This document shows positions 8,847-16,675 of a stretch of DNA of 37,443 nt, one piece after another. The translations under genes were made by a program, and so were the position numbers. The stretch covers positions 1 through 37,443 of the forward strand of contig JAJDNP010000076.1 of the NCBI GenBank assembly GCA_022340645.1, read 5' to 3'. Origin of the DNA: Gammaproteobacteria bacterium (GTDB taxonomy: Bacteria > Pseudomonadota > Gammaproteobacteria > SZUA-229). How positions within the stretch are numbered: position 1 is the stretch's first letter; each line of letters starts with the position of its first letter. The notes beneath the pieces are model-generated. The model had not been told where the DNA came from. It saw only the letters and a program-made list of their open reading frames with translations, and ran no database searches.

Positions 8847-10697
8847 ATGCTGAATCAATATCCACTGTGGAAATATATCTCACTTTGCCTTGTACTGTTG
8901 TTTGCCTGCATTTATGCGCTGCCGAATCTTTATGGTGAAGACCCGGCGGTTCAAATCAGCCATCGCACCAAATCTTTAACTCAGGAAGATAAAGCGGCTG
9001 TAGAGAAGATATTGCAGTCAAAAGATATAACAATGAAATCTGCTGACCTGGACCTGGGCCATCTACTTGTGCGTTTCGATAACACTGAAACTCAGCTTGT
9101 TGCTGCTGAAGCTCTGAAAGAAAATTTAGGTAAACAATACCTGGTCGCGCTTAACCTGGCACCAGCTACTCCCGAGTGGCTGCGCGCAATAAATGCAGCG
9201 CCAATGTACCTCGGTCTCGATTTACGCGGCGGTGTACACTTTCTGATGGAAGTGGATATGGTGGCCGCCATCAAACGGCTGGAAGAAAGTTTACTATCTG
9301 ATATTCGCAGTTATCTGCGCGATGAAAAAATTCGTTACCGTGGTGTGCGCCGCGAGGATGATGGCCTGTATATCAATTTCCGTGACCTGGCAGAATTGCA
9401 GCAGGCGGCTGAAAAACTGCCGCGGGCATTTCGTGAACTGGAATTCACCGAAGATGAAGCAGCTTTAACCATAAAAGCAAAGCTCACTGAGGCAGCTATA
9501 CGGGAAGAAAAGAAATCTGCCCTGCAACAGAATATTATTACCCTGCGTAATCGTGTTAATGAATTAGGCGTGGCGGAACCCGTCATTCAGCAGCAAGGTG
9601 ATTCACGCATAGTGGTACAGCTGCCAGGTATCCAGGATACCGCTGGCGCCAAAAAAATCCTGGGAGCAACCGCAACCCTCGAGTTCAGGATGACCGAAGG
9701 CACGCGGGCCGACTGGCTAGAGGCGGAAAAAACTGGCCGCATACCGCTGAATGCCATTCTTTATCACGAGCGTGACGGCAGCCCGGTATTATTGAACCGC
9801 CGTGTTATCGTTACCGGTGACCAGATTGTTGATGCAGCATCAACGTTTGATCAACAGAAAGGTATGCCTGCGGTATCAGTTCGCCTGAATGGAAAGGGCG
9901 CCAAGAAAATGGGAGAAACCACACGTGAAAACATCGGCAATCCGATGGCGGTGGTGTTCATTGAAAATAAAATTGAAACGAAGCGTGTTGGCGATACCAT
10001 GACAAAACATCGCACCACCACAAAAGAGGTCATCAATATTGCCACAATCCAGGGGCAGTTCAGCGCCCGCTTCCAGGTAACCGGCCTGGATTCACAGGAA
10101 GCGCACGATCTTGCCCTGTTACTGCGTGCAGGTTCATTGCGAGCTCCTGTTGAAATTATCGAGGAGCGTACGATCGGGCCAAGCCTGGGCAAAGACAACA
10201 TCGAGAAAGGCTTTATTTCGGTTGTTATCGGTTTCGTCACGGTACTGGTGTTTATGACTGTTTACTACAAAGGTTTTGGCATCATTGCCAACATCGCCCT
10301 GACGGCAAACGTGGTCATCATAGTTGCCGTACTTTCATTGTTGCAGGCTACGCTGACAATGCCCGGTATTGCGGGGATCGTGTTAACCGTCGGTATGGCG
10401 GTAGATGCTAATGTACTTATTTTCGAGCGTATCAGAGAAGAACTCAGAAACGGCAACTCGCCGCAGGCCAGCATTCATGCCGGCTATGAAAAAGCCTTCA
10501 GCACCATTACCGATGCCAATGTCACCACGCTGCTAGCCGCCGTTGTGCTGTTTGCACTTGGCACGGGACCGGTAAAAGGCTTCGCGATTACCTTAAGCAT
10601 CGGTATCTTAACTTCGATGTTAACTGCCATCGTGGGAACGCGCGCCATTGTTAATTTACTGTACGGCAATCGTCCGATAAAAAAACTGTCGATATAA
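8847..10697 (+). CDS. secD: Protein translocase subunit SecD
   Basis: SecD works with SecF to use the proton gradient to pull proteins out of the SecYEG channel on the periplasmic side. The protein has 616 residues, the usual size. The first membrane segment is at about residues 7-27. The large periplasmic domain opens with LGLDLRGGVHFLMEVD, and five membrane segments lie at the C-terminus. The conserved GMAVDANVLIFERIREE and GFAITLSIGILTSM are present. It is followed after 45 bp by secF, clearly one transcription unit. Confidence 0.97.
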   Translation: MLNQYPLWKYISLCLVLLFACIYALPNLYGEDPAVQISHRTKSLTQEDKAAVEKILQSKDITMKSADLDLGHLLVRFDNTETQLVAAEALKENLGKQYLVALNLAPATPEWLRAINAAPMYLGLDLRGGVHFLMEVDMVAAIKRLEESLLSDIRSYLRDEKIRYRGVRREDDGLYINFRDLAELQQAAEKLPRAFRELEFTEDEAALTIKAKLTEAAIREEKKSALQQNIITLRNRVNELGVAEPVIQQQGDSRIVVQLPGIQDTAGAKKILGATATLEFRMTEGTRADWLEAEKTGRIPLNAILYHERDGSPVLLNRRVIVTGDQIVDAASTFDQQKGMPAVSVRLNGKGAKKMGETTRENIGNPMAVVFIENKIETKRVGDTMTKHRTTTKEVINIATIQGQFSARFQVTGLDSQEAHDLALLLRAGSLRAPVEIIEERTIGPSLGKDNIEKGFISVVIGFVTVLVFMTVYYKGFGIIANIALTANVVIIVAVLSLLQATLTMPGIAGIVLTVGMAVDANVLIFERIREELRNGNSPQASIHAGYEKAFSTITDANVTTLLAAVVLFALGTGPVKGFAITLSIGILTSMLTAIVGTRAIVNLLYGNRPIKKLSI

Positions 10698-10742
10698 ACA
10701 GGCTGAACACAGTCACTAATAAATCCAACTCAGGTATCCAGG

Positions 10743-11684
10743 ATGTCACAAACACAAACCGATAATAAAGTCATGATTAAATTTATGAGCTTGAGAAAAT
10801 ACACCATGGTTTTCTCAATATTATTAATTATTGTTTCGATTGTCAGCCTGGCAATAAATGGCCTGAATTTTGGCATTGATTTTACCGGCGGCTACCTGAT
10901 AGAAGCTGGCTATCAAAACGATGTAAATCTCGATAAGGTCAGAAATGCGTTAGTTGATGCAAAATTTAAGGATGCGCAGGTACAGAACTACGGTTCATCA
11001 AAAGATATCATCGTGCGGATTGCGCCGCGGGCAGATATAAATAAAGCAACCATCGGCGACAGTATTCTTAACGTCCTGAAAACCACTTCTGATCAGGAAG
11101 TAAAGATGCGCCGTGTGGAGTTTGTCGGTCCGCAGGTGGGTGAGGAACTGCGCGATGAGGGCGGCATTGCGTTGTTAGTTGCACTCGGCGGTATCCTGAT
11201 TTATATCAGCTTGCGTTTCCAGCTCAAATCAGCCGTTGGTGCAATCCTGGCACTGGTACATGACGTTATTATTACCGTGGGTGTTTTTTCATTATTACAA
11301 ATAGAGTTTGACCTCACCGTGCTGGCCGCCGTTCTGGCCGTTATCGGCTACTCGCTGAATGATACGGTGGTGGTGCTCGATCGTATCCGTGAAACCTTCA
11401 GAAGTATACGTAAAACTTCAGCTGAAGATATATTAGATTTATCAATCAATCAGACGCTGTCACGTACTCTGATGACATCGTTTACAACTTTACTGGTGTT
11501 AACAGCACTGTTCTTTTTTGGCGGTGAAATAATTCATGGTTTCGCAACCGCGCTAATCATTGGTGTTGTTATCGGTACCTACTCATCTATTTACATTGCC
11601 AGCGCAACCTTACTGTACATGAATATTCATAAGCAGGATTTTATGGTTGAAGCAAAAGAACAGGTTGTTGATGATATGCCTTAA
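10743..11684 (+). CDS. secF: Protein translocase subunit SecF
   Basis: A 313-residue partner of SecD in the inner membrane. It has a first membrane segment at about residues 22-40, then FGIDFTGGYLIE at the start of the periplasmic domain, and VEFVGPQVGEEL leading into the C-terminal membrane bundle. The RND-type signature IGYSLNDTVVVLDRIRE lies in that bundle. It is the last gene of the sec operon. Immediately downstream, repeat copy C forms a hairpin followed by T7, which probably ends transcription. Confidence 0.97.
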   Translation: MSQTQTDNKVMIKFMSLRKYTMVFSILLIIVSIVSLAINGLNFGIDFTGGYLIEAGYQNDVNLDKVRNALVDAKFKDAQVQNYGSSKDIIVRIAPRADINKATIGDSILNVLKTTSDQEVKMRRVEFVGPQVGEELRDEGGIALLVALGGILIYISLRFQLKSAVGAILALVHDVIITVGVFSLLQIEFDLTVLAAVLAVIGYSLNDTVVVLDRIRETFRSIRKTSAEDILDLSINQTLSRTLMTSFTTLLVLTALFFFGGEIIHGFATALIIGVVIGTYSSIYIASATLLYMNIHKQDFMVEAKEQVVDDMP

Positions 11685-11690
11685 AAGACA

Positions 11691-11751
11691 GTTGGCAGTT
11701 ATCAGTTAAAAGCGAAAAACAGTTTTTAAAATTACTGCCAACTGCCAACTA
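11691..11751. repeat. TTGGCAG-heptamer element copy C, likely bidirectional terminator
   Basis: On the plus strand it reads AGTTGGCAGTTATCAGTT, then the AT-rich core, then ACTGCCAACTGCCAACT and seven T residues. This copy is inverted relative to A and B and shorter. A 22-bp block present in A and B is missing, consistent with deletion between two TTTTAAAA repeats. The GTTGGCAGT/ACTGCCAAC stem lies between convergent secF and the SCO1 gene. With T-runs on both outer sides it can serve as a terminator in both directions. The TAG stop of the SCO1 gene lies at its edge. Confidence 0.75.
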
Positions 11752-12450
11752 TTTTTTTAAACTAACCACTGTTTGAAAATCCTTAAGAATAACTTTCGGC
11801 TGGTGCGGGGCATCGAAGAAAGCAACCAGTTTGCCTTCTGGATTGAGTAACAGAATTGAAGAGCTGTGATCGACCAGGTAACCACTGTCATGCGAACCGG
11901 CCTCTGAATCGCCGTAAGCAGGCATCTTTATATACACTACACTCATCTGCAGCGTTAGTGCTTTTATGAGTTTTTCTTCGCCAGTAACACCGATAAAGTC
12001 TTTATCAAAATATTCAACATATTCGCCTAGCATTTCCACTTTATCACGATCAGGATCAACACTGACAAAATAGACATCAGGAAACATGTGATTGCTTGCG
12101 ATAGCTATCTTCTTTGACTGGGCCAGCGAACTCAGTGTTGCGGGACAGACATCCGGGCAATTCGTATAGCCAAAGAAAAGGAAGCTCCAGTGTCCAGTAA
12201 CATCGTCAGCGCTAAAAGTGCTGCCATCGTCTTTAGTCAAAGCCGGAATCACAACTTTCCGTGCGGCGGGTAAGATGCTCCCCTGGATTGGCGAATAGTT
12301 GTTTCTTGCCGCCAACAATTCTTTTTGTTTTATTTCTGCAGAATTGCTGCCTTTATTAGCCTGCTGCTGCAGCGAAGACAACCAGGCACCAGCCGAGAGA
12401 GCGACGACAGCTGCGACCGTGATACTTAATTTTGATTTTGATGTCATCAT
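11749..12450 (-). CDS. SCO1/SenC copper chaperone for cytochrome oxidase
   Basis: A SCO-family thioredoxin-fold protein that helps load copper into the CuA site of oxidase subunit II. The start at ATG 12450 (233 residues) avoids overlap with cyoE; a GTG at 12483 would overlap it by 29 bp and is less likely. A single N-terminal membrane anchor is at about residues 9-27. The copper-binding motif is CPDVC (Cys98 and Cys102) in FFGYTNCPDVCPATL, with the third ligand His195 in YLVDHSSSILL. It is the last gene of the cox cluster, downstream of cyoE by 4 bp. Confidence 0.93.
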   Translation of the reverse strand: MMTSKSKLSITVAAVVALSAGAWLSSLQQQANKGSNSAEIKQKELLAARNNYSPIQGSILPAARKVVIPALTKDDGSTFSADDVTGHWSFLFFGYTNCPDVCPATLSSLAQSKKIAIASNHMFPDVYFVSVDPDRDKVEMLGEYVEYFDKDFIGVTGEEKLIKALTLQMSVVYIKMPAYGDSEAGSHDSGYLVDHSSSILLLNPEGKLVAFFDAPHQPKVILKDFQTVVSLKK

Positions 12451-12454
12451 CAGA

Positions 12455-13411
12455 TCAGTAACATTTAAACTGAAAGTGATCACACAATAACTGACTTATG
12501 GAGCCTGAAAAATAGTGATCGACTACCATCGCGATAAACAACAACATCAGATAATTAATTGAATACACAAAGGTGGAAATGGCGGCATTCTTTTTATTGC
12601 TAAACATCAGCATGAAAACTTTATAAAAGAAATAGAAACCAAGCAACACCGCCGAAACCAGATATAACTCGCCACGCATATATGTAAGGTAAGGCAACAG
12701 GGTTACCATGAACATTAAGATAGTATAACCAAGGATTGAATACTTGGTAAATTCTATGCCATGCGTTACCGGCAGCATAGGCAGATTAACTTTTGCATAA
12801 TCGTCACGGCGGTGAATGGCTAACGCCCAGAAATGAGGCGGCGTCCATGTATAGATAATCAAAACCAGCAATAAACCATGCGGATCGATAGAATCAGTCA
12901 CAGATGTCCAGCCGAGCAGGGGTGGTGTCGCGCCTGCAAGACCGCCGATCACAATATTTTGCGGTGTGGCTTTTTTCAGATACATGGTATAAATCACCGC
13001 GTAGCCTATCATGCTGGCAAATGTTAACACCGCTGTTAAAACATTGACCCAGGCTGTCAAAACAAATACAGACGCCGCCGCCATCATAACCGCAAATATG
13101 AAAGCGTTCTGCTGACTAACTCTGCCCCTGGGTAATGGCCGATTTTCAGTGCGCGCCATTCTGGCATCACTTTCTCTTTCTACAATTTGATTTATTGCTG
13201 CGCCCGCAGCAGATCCCAGTCCAATACCCAAAGTAGACATGATCAAAATGAAAATTGATATGTCACCAGGCGGGCTTGCCAGAACCACGCCAACAACCGA
13301 GGTCAGTAATAATAAAGCAACAACTTTTGGTTTACATAATGCAAGGTAATCTCGCCAGGTCGCGCTTTCGTTCATCTCGTTGATTAACTTTGTGGAAGAT
13401 GAGTTATCCAA
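12455..13411 (-). CDS. cyoE: Protoheme IX farnesyltransferase (heme O synthase)
   Basis: This polytopic inner-membrane enzyme (also named CtaB/COX10) farnesylates heme B to heme O. The protein has 318 residues with several membrane segments. The prenyl-diphosphate-binding region has Asn74 and Asp82 in AAINQIVERESDARM, followed by the conserved RTENRPLPRG. TWTPPHFWALAI forms the second conserved loop. It overlaps the upstream SCO-like gene by 8 bp, so translation is likely coupled. The usual partner, heme A synthase, is not next to it. Confidence 0.95.
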   Translation of the reverse strand: MDNSSSTKLINEMNESATWRDYLALCKPKVVALLLLTSVVGVVLASPPGDISIFILIMSTLGIGLGSAAGAAINQIVERESDARMARTENRPLPRGRVSQQNAFIFAVMMAAASVFVLTAWVNVLTAVLTFASMIGYAVIYTMYLKKATPQNIVIGGLAGATPPLLGWTSVTDSIDPHGLLLVLIIYTWTPPHFWALAIHRRDDYAKVNLPMLPVTHGIEFTKYSILGYTILMFMVTLLPYLTYMRGELYLVSAVLLGFYFFYKVFMLMFSNKKNAAISTFVYSINYLMLLFIAMVVDHYFSGSISQLLCDHFQFKCY

Positions 13412-14051
13412 TTTGAGAAGCCTTAAGTAATTTCTTAATATCGTATAATAAATCTTTGTTCGGCTGGTCCCGGGTAAAACGCATCATCACGTTGCCTATG
13501 GGATCCATAATGTAAGTCTCGTTGTTATCGATACTGACGTCGTTACGGACATTATCACCCAGGGCCTTGATGATGGCTGATTTATCACCATTCACATTTA
13601 CAACATTTGGATGTGTTTCAGCAATTAATTTTAACAATGATTCGTCAGCTGGTTCCAGATGCACAAACATGCGAACGGCCCGGTCCCTGTCCTTGCCTAA
13701 TGATGTATAGATCTGTCGTGTATCGTAAAGACGCGAAGCACATTGCTGATCACAATTTCTACCGAGAAAAGAAATTATCCGCCATTTGGACATCAGTTCT
13801 TTTTGCGGAATAATTTCACCATTTTCATTTCTCAGTTGAAAACTCGAAATATGAATAATCGGATTTAAAATTTCACCATGATTGGTAAATGACTTTATAT
13901 CGACAAAAAAGTACATGACATAAGCCAGTATTACCGGCGCGACAAAAGACAGCACCACAAACCAGATCGTGTAGGGATTTTTATTCTGCTGGGGGTTATT
14001 CACGGGTTCAGCACTGGAAATCATTTCATTTTGTAAATCAACATCATTCAT
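13404..14051 (-). CDS. Membrane-anchored SCO-like thioredoxin-fold protein of the cox cluster
   Basis: A 215-residue protein with a soluble N-terminal stretch, one membrane segment at about residues 28-50, and an extracytoplasmic thioredoxin-like domain. It has a Cys100/Cys104 pair (NCDQQC) with the same CxxxC spacing as SCO. The position where SCO carries its copper-binding His reads NNETYIMDPIGNV, with no His. It may therefore be a thiol reductant rather than a copper carrier (inference). Such proteins occur between SURF1 and heme-synthesis genes in many proteobacterial oxidase clusters, but I know of no assigned function. It starts 3 bp after SURF1 ends. Confidence 0.75.
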   Translation of the reverse strand: MNDVDLQNEMISSAEPVNNPQQNKNPYTIWFVVLSFVAPVILAYVMYFFVDIKSFTNHGEILNPIIHISSFQLRNENGEIIPQKELMSKWRIISFLGRNCDQQCASRLYDTRQIYTSLGKDRDRAVRMFVHLEPADESLLKLIAETHPNVVNVNGDKSAIIKALGDNVRNDVSIDNNETYIMDPIGNVMMRFTRDQPNKDLLYDIKKLLKASQIG

Positions 14052-14054
14052 CTG

Positions 14055-14834
14055 TTAAACCGCCTGGCCTGTACTCGTTCTGCGTTTCGTGTTAACAACA
14101 ATATAAATCAGCGACAAGGCCAGCGACATGGCAAACCACTGAAAAGCGTAACCATTATTTTTTGCGCTATTCAAATTGAGCACGGGAAGATCATATTCGA
14201 GACTTCCAGGCTGGTCCTGATCGAGCCATAACACCATGTCGTATACCTGGCCGCCCAGAATCTTGTCGATCTCATCTATATCTATATACTGTAACACAAC
14301 CGGCCAGTTTTTCGTCTGCAGAATATTTTTCGCCAGCACCAGTGCGCTTGGCGGCGTTATATCCAGCAAACCCTGAAGCAGAATCCTGCCACTCGGTGTT
14401 TCAATTGCGGGCAGATTGTCTCGTGATTCTCCCTGCTGTAAAAATCCCCTGTTAACCAGCAGCAGTTTATTATCGTCCAGTCTTACCGGGGTGAACAGGT
14501 GATAACCGACACGGCCGTTTAGAACCTTGTTATCGAGTAAAATGTTGTGTTTCGCATCATATTCGCCATAAAACCTGACCGGGTAAAAGCGGCGCTCCTC
14601 GACAGACTCAGGCAACAATTCAAAATTTACCGGCGTCAAATTTTTTCGTTCCAGGATTTTTTGCTGTAATGCGTCTTTAAATGCTGCACGATCAAATTGC
14701 CAGAAACCAAGCGAAACCATGGTGTATAATAAAACAGCAGTGATCAGAGTGCTCAATAATCCCGGATTAAATTGATAAGATCTGAGGTTTATACAAATTA
14801 AACGGTATTGTCTTAAAGCGTTCAGCTTGCTCAT
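14055..14834 (-). CDS. SURF1 family cytochrome oxidase assembly protein
   Basis: SURF1 assists heme A insertion into oxidase subunit I. The protein has 259 residues with the family layout: an N-terminal membrane segment ending GFWQFDRAAFK, a periplasmic domain with DNKVLNGRVGYHLFTP and LLVNRGFL, and a second membrane segment after NNGYAFQWFAMSLAL. It lies between coxC and the SCO-like gene. A small DUF2909 gene, transcribed the opposite way, starts 45 bp away. Confidence 0.94.
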   Translation of the reverse strand: MSKLNALRQYRLICINLRSYQFNPGLLSTLITAVLLYTMVSLGFWQFDRAAFKDALQQKILERKNLTPVNFELLPESVEERRFYPVRFYGEYDAKHNILLDNKVLNGRVGYHLFTPVRLDDNKLLLVNRGFLQQGESRDNLPAIETPSGRILLQGLLDITPPSALVLAKNILQTKNWPVVLQYIDIDEIDKILGGQVYDMVLWLDQDQPGSLEYDLPVLNLNSAKNNGYAFQWFAMSLALSLIYIVVNTKRRTSTGQAV

Positions 14835-14879
14835 CTAATCTACAGAAATATTCTACATGTAAGATAATCAGGAAAACCC

Positions 14880-15083
14880 ATGGTATTTAAAATCGTAATT
14901 CTGACCTTATTGTTCGTTGTGCTCGTCAGCCTTGCATCTGCACTGGTCGCTATGGTTAAAGGTGATCAGTCAGACAGAATGATTAAATCTTTAACCTGGC
15001 GTATCGGTTTATCCATTTTAATTTTCCTGCTGCTATTAATAGGACAGGCCATGGGGTTGATTACGCCCCACGGCCTGTCTTGA
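14880..15083 (+). CDS. Twin-transmembrane DUF2909 protein
   Basis: A 67-residue protein consisting of two membrane helices (about residues 5-27 and 42-60) separated by the short polar loop KGDQSDRMIKSLTWR. It fits the DUF2909 family that accompanies cytochrome oxidase genes in many gammaproteobacteria. A role in oxidase biogenesis is suggested only by location. It is on the plus strand, opposite to all its neighbours in the cluster. The 3' end of its coding sequence is an almost perfect hairpin (15043-15079). Confidence 0.85.
   Translation: MVFKIVILTLLFVVLVSLASALVAMVKGDQSDRMIKSLTWRIGLSILIFLLLLIGQAMGLITPHGLS
15043..15079. terminator. Strong hairpin at the end of the DUF2909 gene
   Basis: GACAGGCC-A-TGGGG (15043-15056) pairs with CCCCA-C-GGCCTGTC (15066-15079) around a nine-base loop: 13 paired bases with one A/C mismatch. 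It lies between the convergent ends of DUF2909 and coxC and overlaps the last 13 codons of DUF2909. No T-run follows on either strand, so it may act as an mRNA 3'-end stabiliser or a transcription pause rather than a classic terminator. Confidence 0.5.
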
Positions 15084-15132
15084 ATCCAGCGAGTATCACT
15101 GCTAACAGCAGTTATACGGAATTGAATTCTCT

Positions 15133-16011
15133 TTATAGCCAGTAGACGAAGATAAAAAGACCGAGCCAGACAACGTCCACAAAATGCCAGTACCAGGCAA
15201 CCGCTTCAAATGCAAAATGTTTCTCAGGGGTGAAGTGGTTCTTCATCGAACGGATCAGCATGATAATTAACATCGTTGTACCCATGGTCACGTGAAAACC
15301 ATGGAAGCCGGTTAACATGAAAAATGTACTGCCGTAGATGCCGGAGTTAAGCGTCAGGCCCAGCTCATTATATGCATGAATATATTCTTCAGCCTGAAGA
15401 ATAAGGAAGCAAACGCCCAGTACCACGGTAGCAGCCAGCCATAACACCAGTTTATTATTATGTCTGGCGCGCAATGCGTGATGCGCAATCGTTATTGTTA
15501 CTGATGAAGATAACAGGATTGCAGTGTTGATTGCAGGTAAACCGGTAGCTTCCATCGCTTCTTTAGGAGCAACAAACTTGGTGTTATCCGGGTTTGTCAG
15601 CACGGGCCAGATAGCGTCAAAAGTAGGCCATAACAACTCATGTGTCATCGCATTGTTGCCCGCACCGCCCAGCCACTGAACTGCAATAGTACGCGCATAG
15701 AAGAGGGCGCCGAAGAAGGCGGCAAAGAACATTACTTCAGAGAAAATGAACCACAGCATACCGATGCGGAATGATTTGTCTACCTGAGGATTATAATTGT
15801 CAGCCATCGACTCGTTTATGACCGTACCAAACCATCCAAAGAACAGGTAAGCGATCAATAAGATTCCGATTGGCAGCATCAGGCTGATCGAGCCCGAGTG
15901 GATTGAATTGACCGCACCAATAACCGTTGTTAACAGTGCGATTGTACCAACAACAGGCCATTTACTTGGCTCTGGTATGAAATATACATCACGATTTGTA
16001 GTTGATGACAT
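15133..16011 (-). CDS. coxC: Cytochrome c oxidase subunit III
   Basis: A 292-residue inner-membrane subunit with seven expected helices. Family blocks are WFIFSEVMFFAAFFGALFYAR, split as WFIFSEVMFF with Glu in helix III, then TGFHGFHVTMGT and the C-terminal AVAWYWHFVDVVWLGLF. The start at ATG 16011 gives an N-terminus (YFIPEPSKWPVVG) typical of bacterial subunit III. It follows cox11 by 20 bp and belongs to the coxB-coxA-cox11-coxC transcription unit. Confidence 0.96.
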   Translation of the reverse strand: MSSTTNRDVYFIPEPSKWPVVGTIALLTTVIGAVNSIHSGSISLMLPIGILLIAYLFFGWFGTVINESMADNYNPQVDKSFRIGMLWFIFSEVMFFAAFFGALFYARTIAVQWLGGAGNNAMTHELLWPTFDAIWPVLTNPDNTKFVAPKEAMEATGLPAINTAILLSSSVTITIAHHALRARHNNKLVLWLAATVVLGVCFLILQAEEYIHAYNELGLTLNSGIYGSTFFMLTGFHGFHVTMGTTMLIIMLIRSMKNHFTPEKHFAFEAVAWYWHFVDVVWLGLFIFVYWL

Positions 16012-16031
16012 AGTTATTATTTCCTGATTTT

Positions 16032-16652
16032 TTAGAATTGTGACAAAGGCGTGCTCAGTGCTATGGTGTGTTTAATCCCATTAGCTGCCTGGGCGTCCTC
16101 TGAACCTGGTTTTATAAAAAATGTATATGACAGTGTTATTTCATGTATATCTTCGTCAATGGAAGGGTCAACGATAAATACCACTGGCATTTCTCTTTCT
16201 TCACCTGCCTTAAGCGTCTGCTGAGTAAAACAGAAACATTCAGTTTTCTTAAAGTAGGAAGCAGCCAGCCCGGGTGCAACACTGGGTATTGCCTGGCCTG
16301 TTATATCTTTATCGGTCAGGTTCCTGGCATAAAAGCCTACCTTTGTAGGTTCCCCGGGATGCACTATCACGCTGGTCTGCGATGCTTTAAATTCCCATGG
16401 CATGCTTTCATTCAAGCTTGTCACAAACTCTACTTTTATTTCCCGATTGTTATCAACCTGTAATTCAGTACCGGAATAAGCTACGCCAGCTGTTTTACCG
16501 TTTAAGCCGGTCAGGGAACAAAAAGTATCATAAAGCGGGACCAGCGCAAAACCGAAGCCGAACATGGCAATTACAACAAATAGCAGATTTCTTAAGACTT
16601 TACTGTTATTTGTGCACGCCTGCGTTGCCTGCTTGTTCGGTTGCGTTGCCAT
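16032..16652 (-). CDS. Cytochrome c oxidase assembly protein Cox11/CtaG
   Basis: Cox11 delivers copper to the CuB site of subunit I. The protein has 206 residues: one membrane anchor (about residues 21-40) followed by VPLYDTFCSLTGLNG, then an immunoglobulin-like extracytoplasmic domain. The copper-binding CFCF motif is at Cys139 and Cys141, in ECFCFTQQTL. It is encoded between coxA (23 bp upstream) and coxC, the usual proteobacterial order. Confidence 0.95.
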   Translation of the reverse strand: MATQPNKQATQACTNNSKVLRNLLFVVIAMFGFGFALVPLYDTFCSLTGLNGKTAGVAYSGTELQVDNNREIKVEFVTSLNESMPWEFKASQTSVIVHPGEPTKVGFYARNLTDKDITGQAIPSVAPGLAASYFKKTECFCFTQQTLKAGEEREMPVVFIVDPSIDEDIHEITLSYTFFIKPGSEDAQAANGIKHTIALSTPLSQF

Positions 16653-16675
16653 TTGGCTCTTCTTAATCTGTTCGC

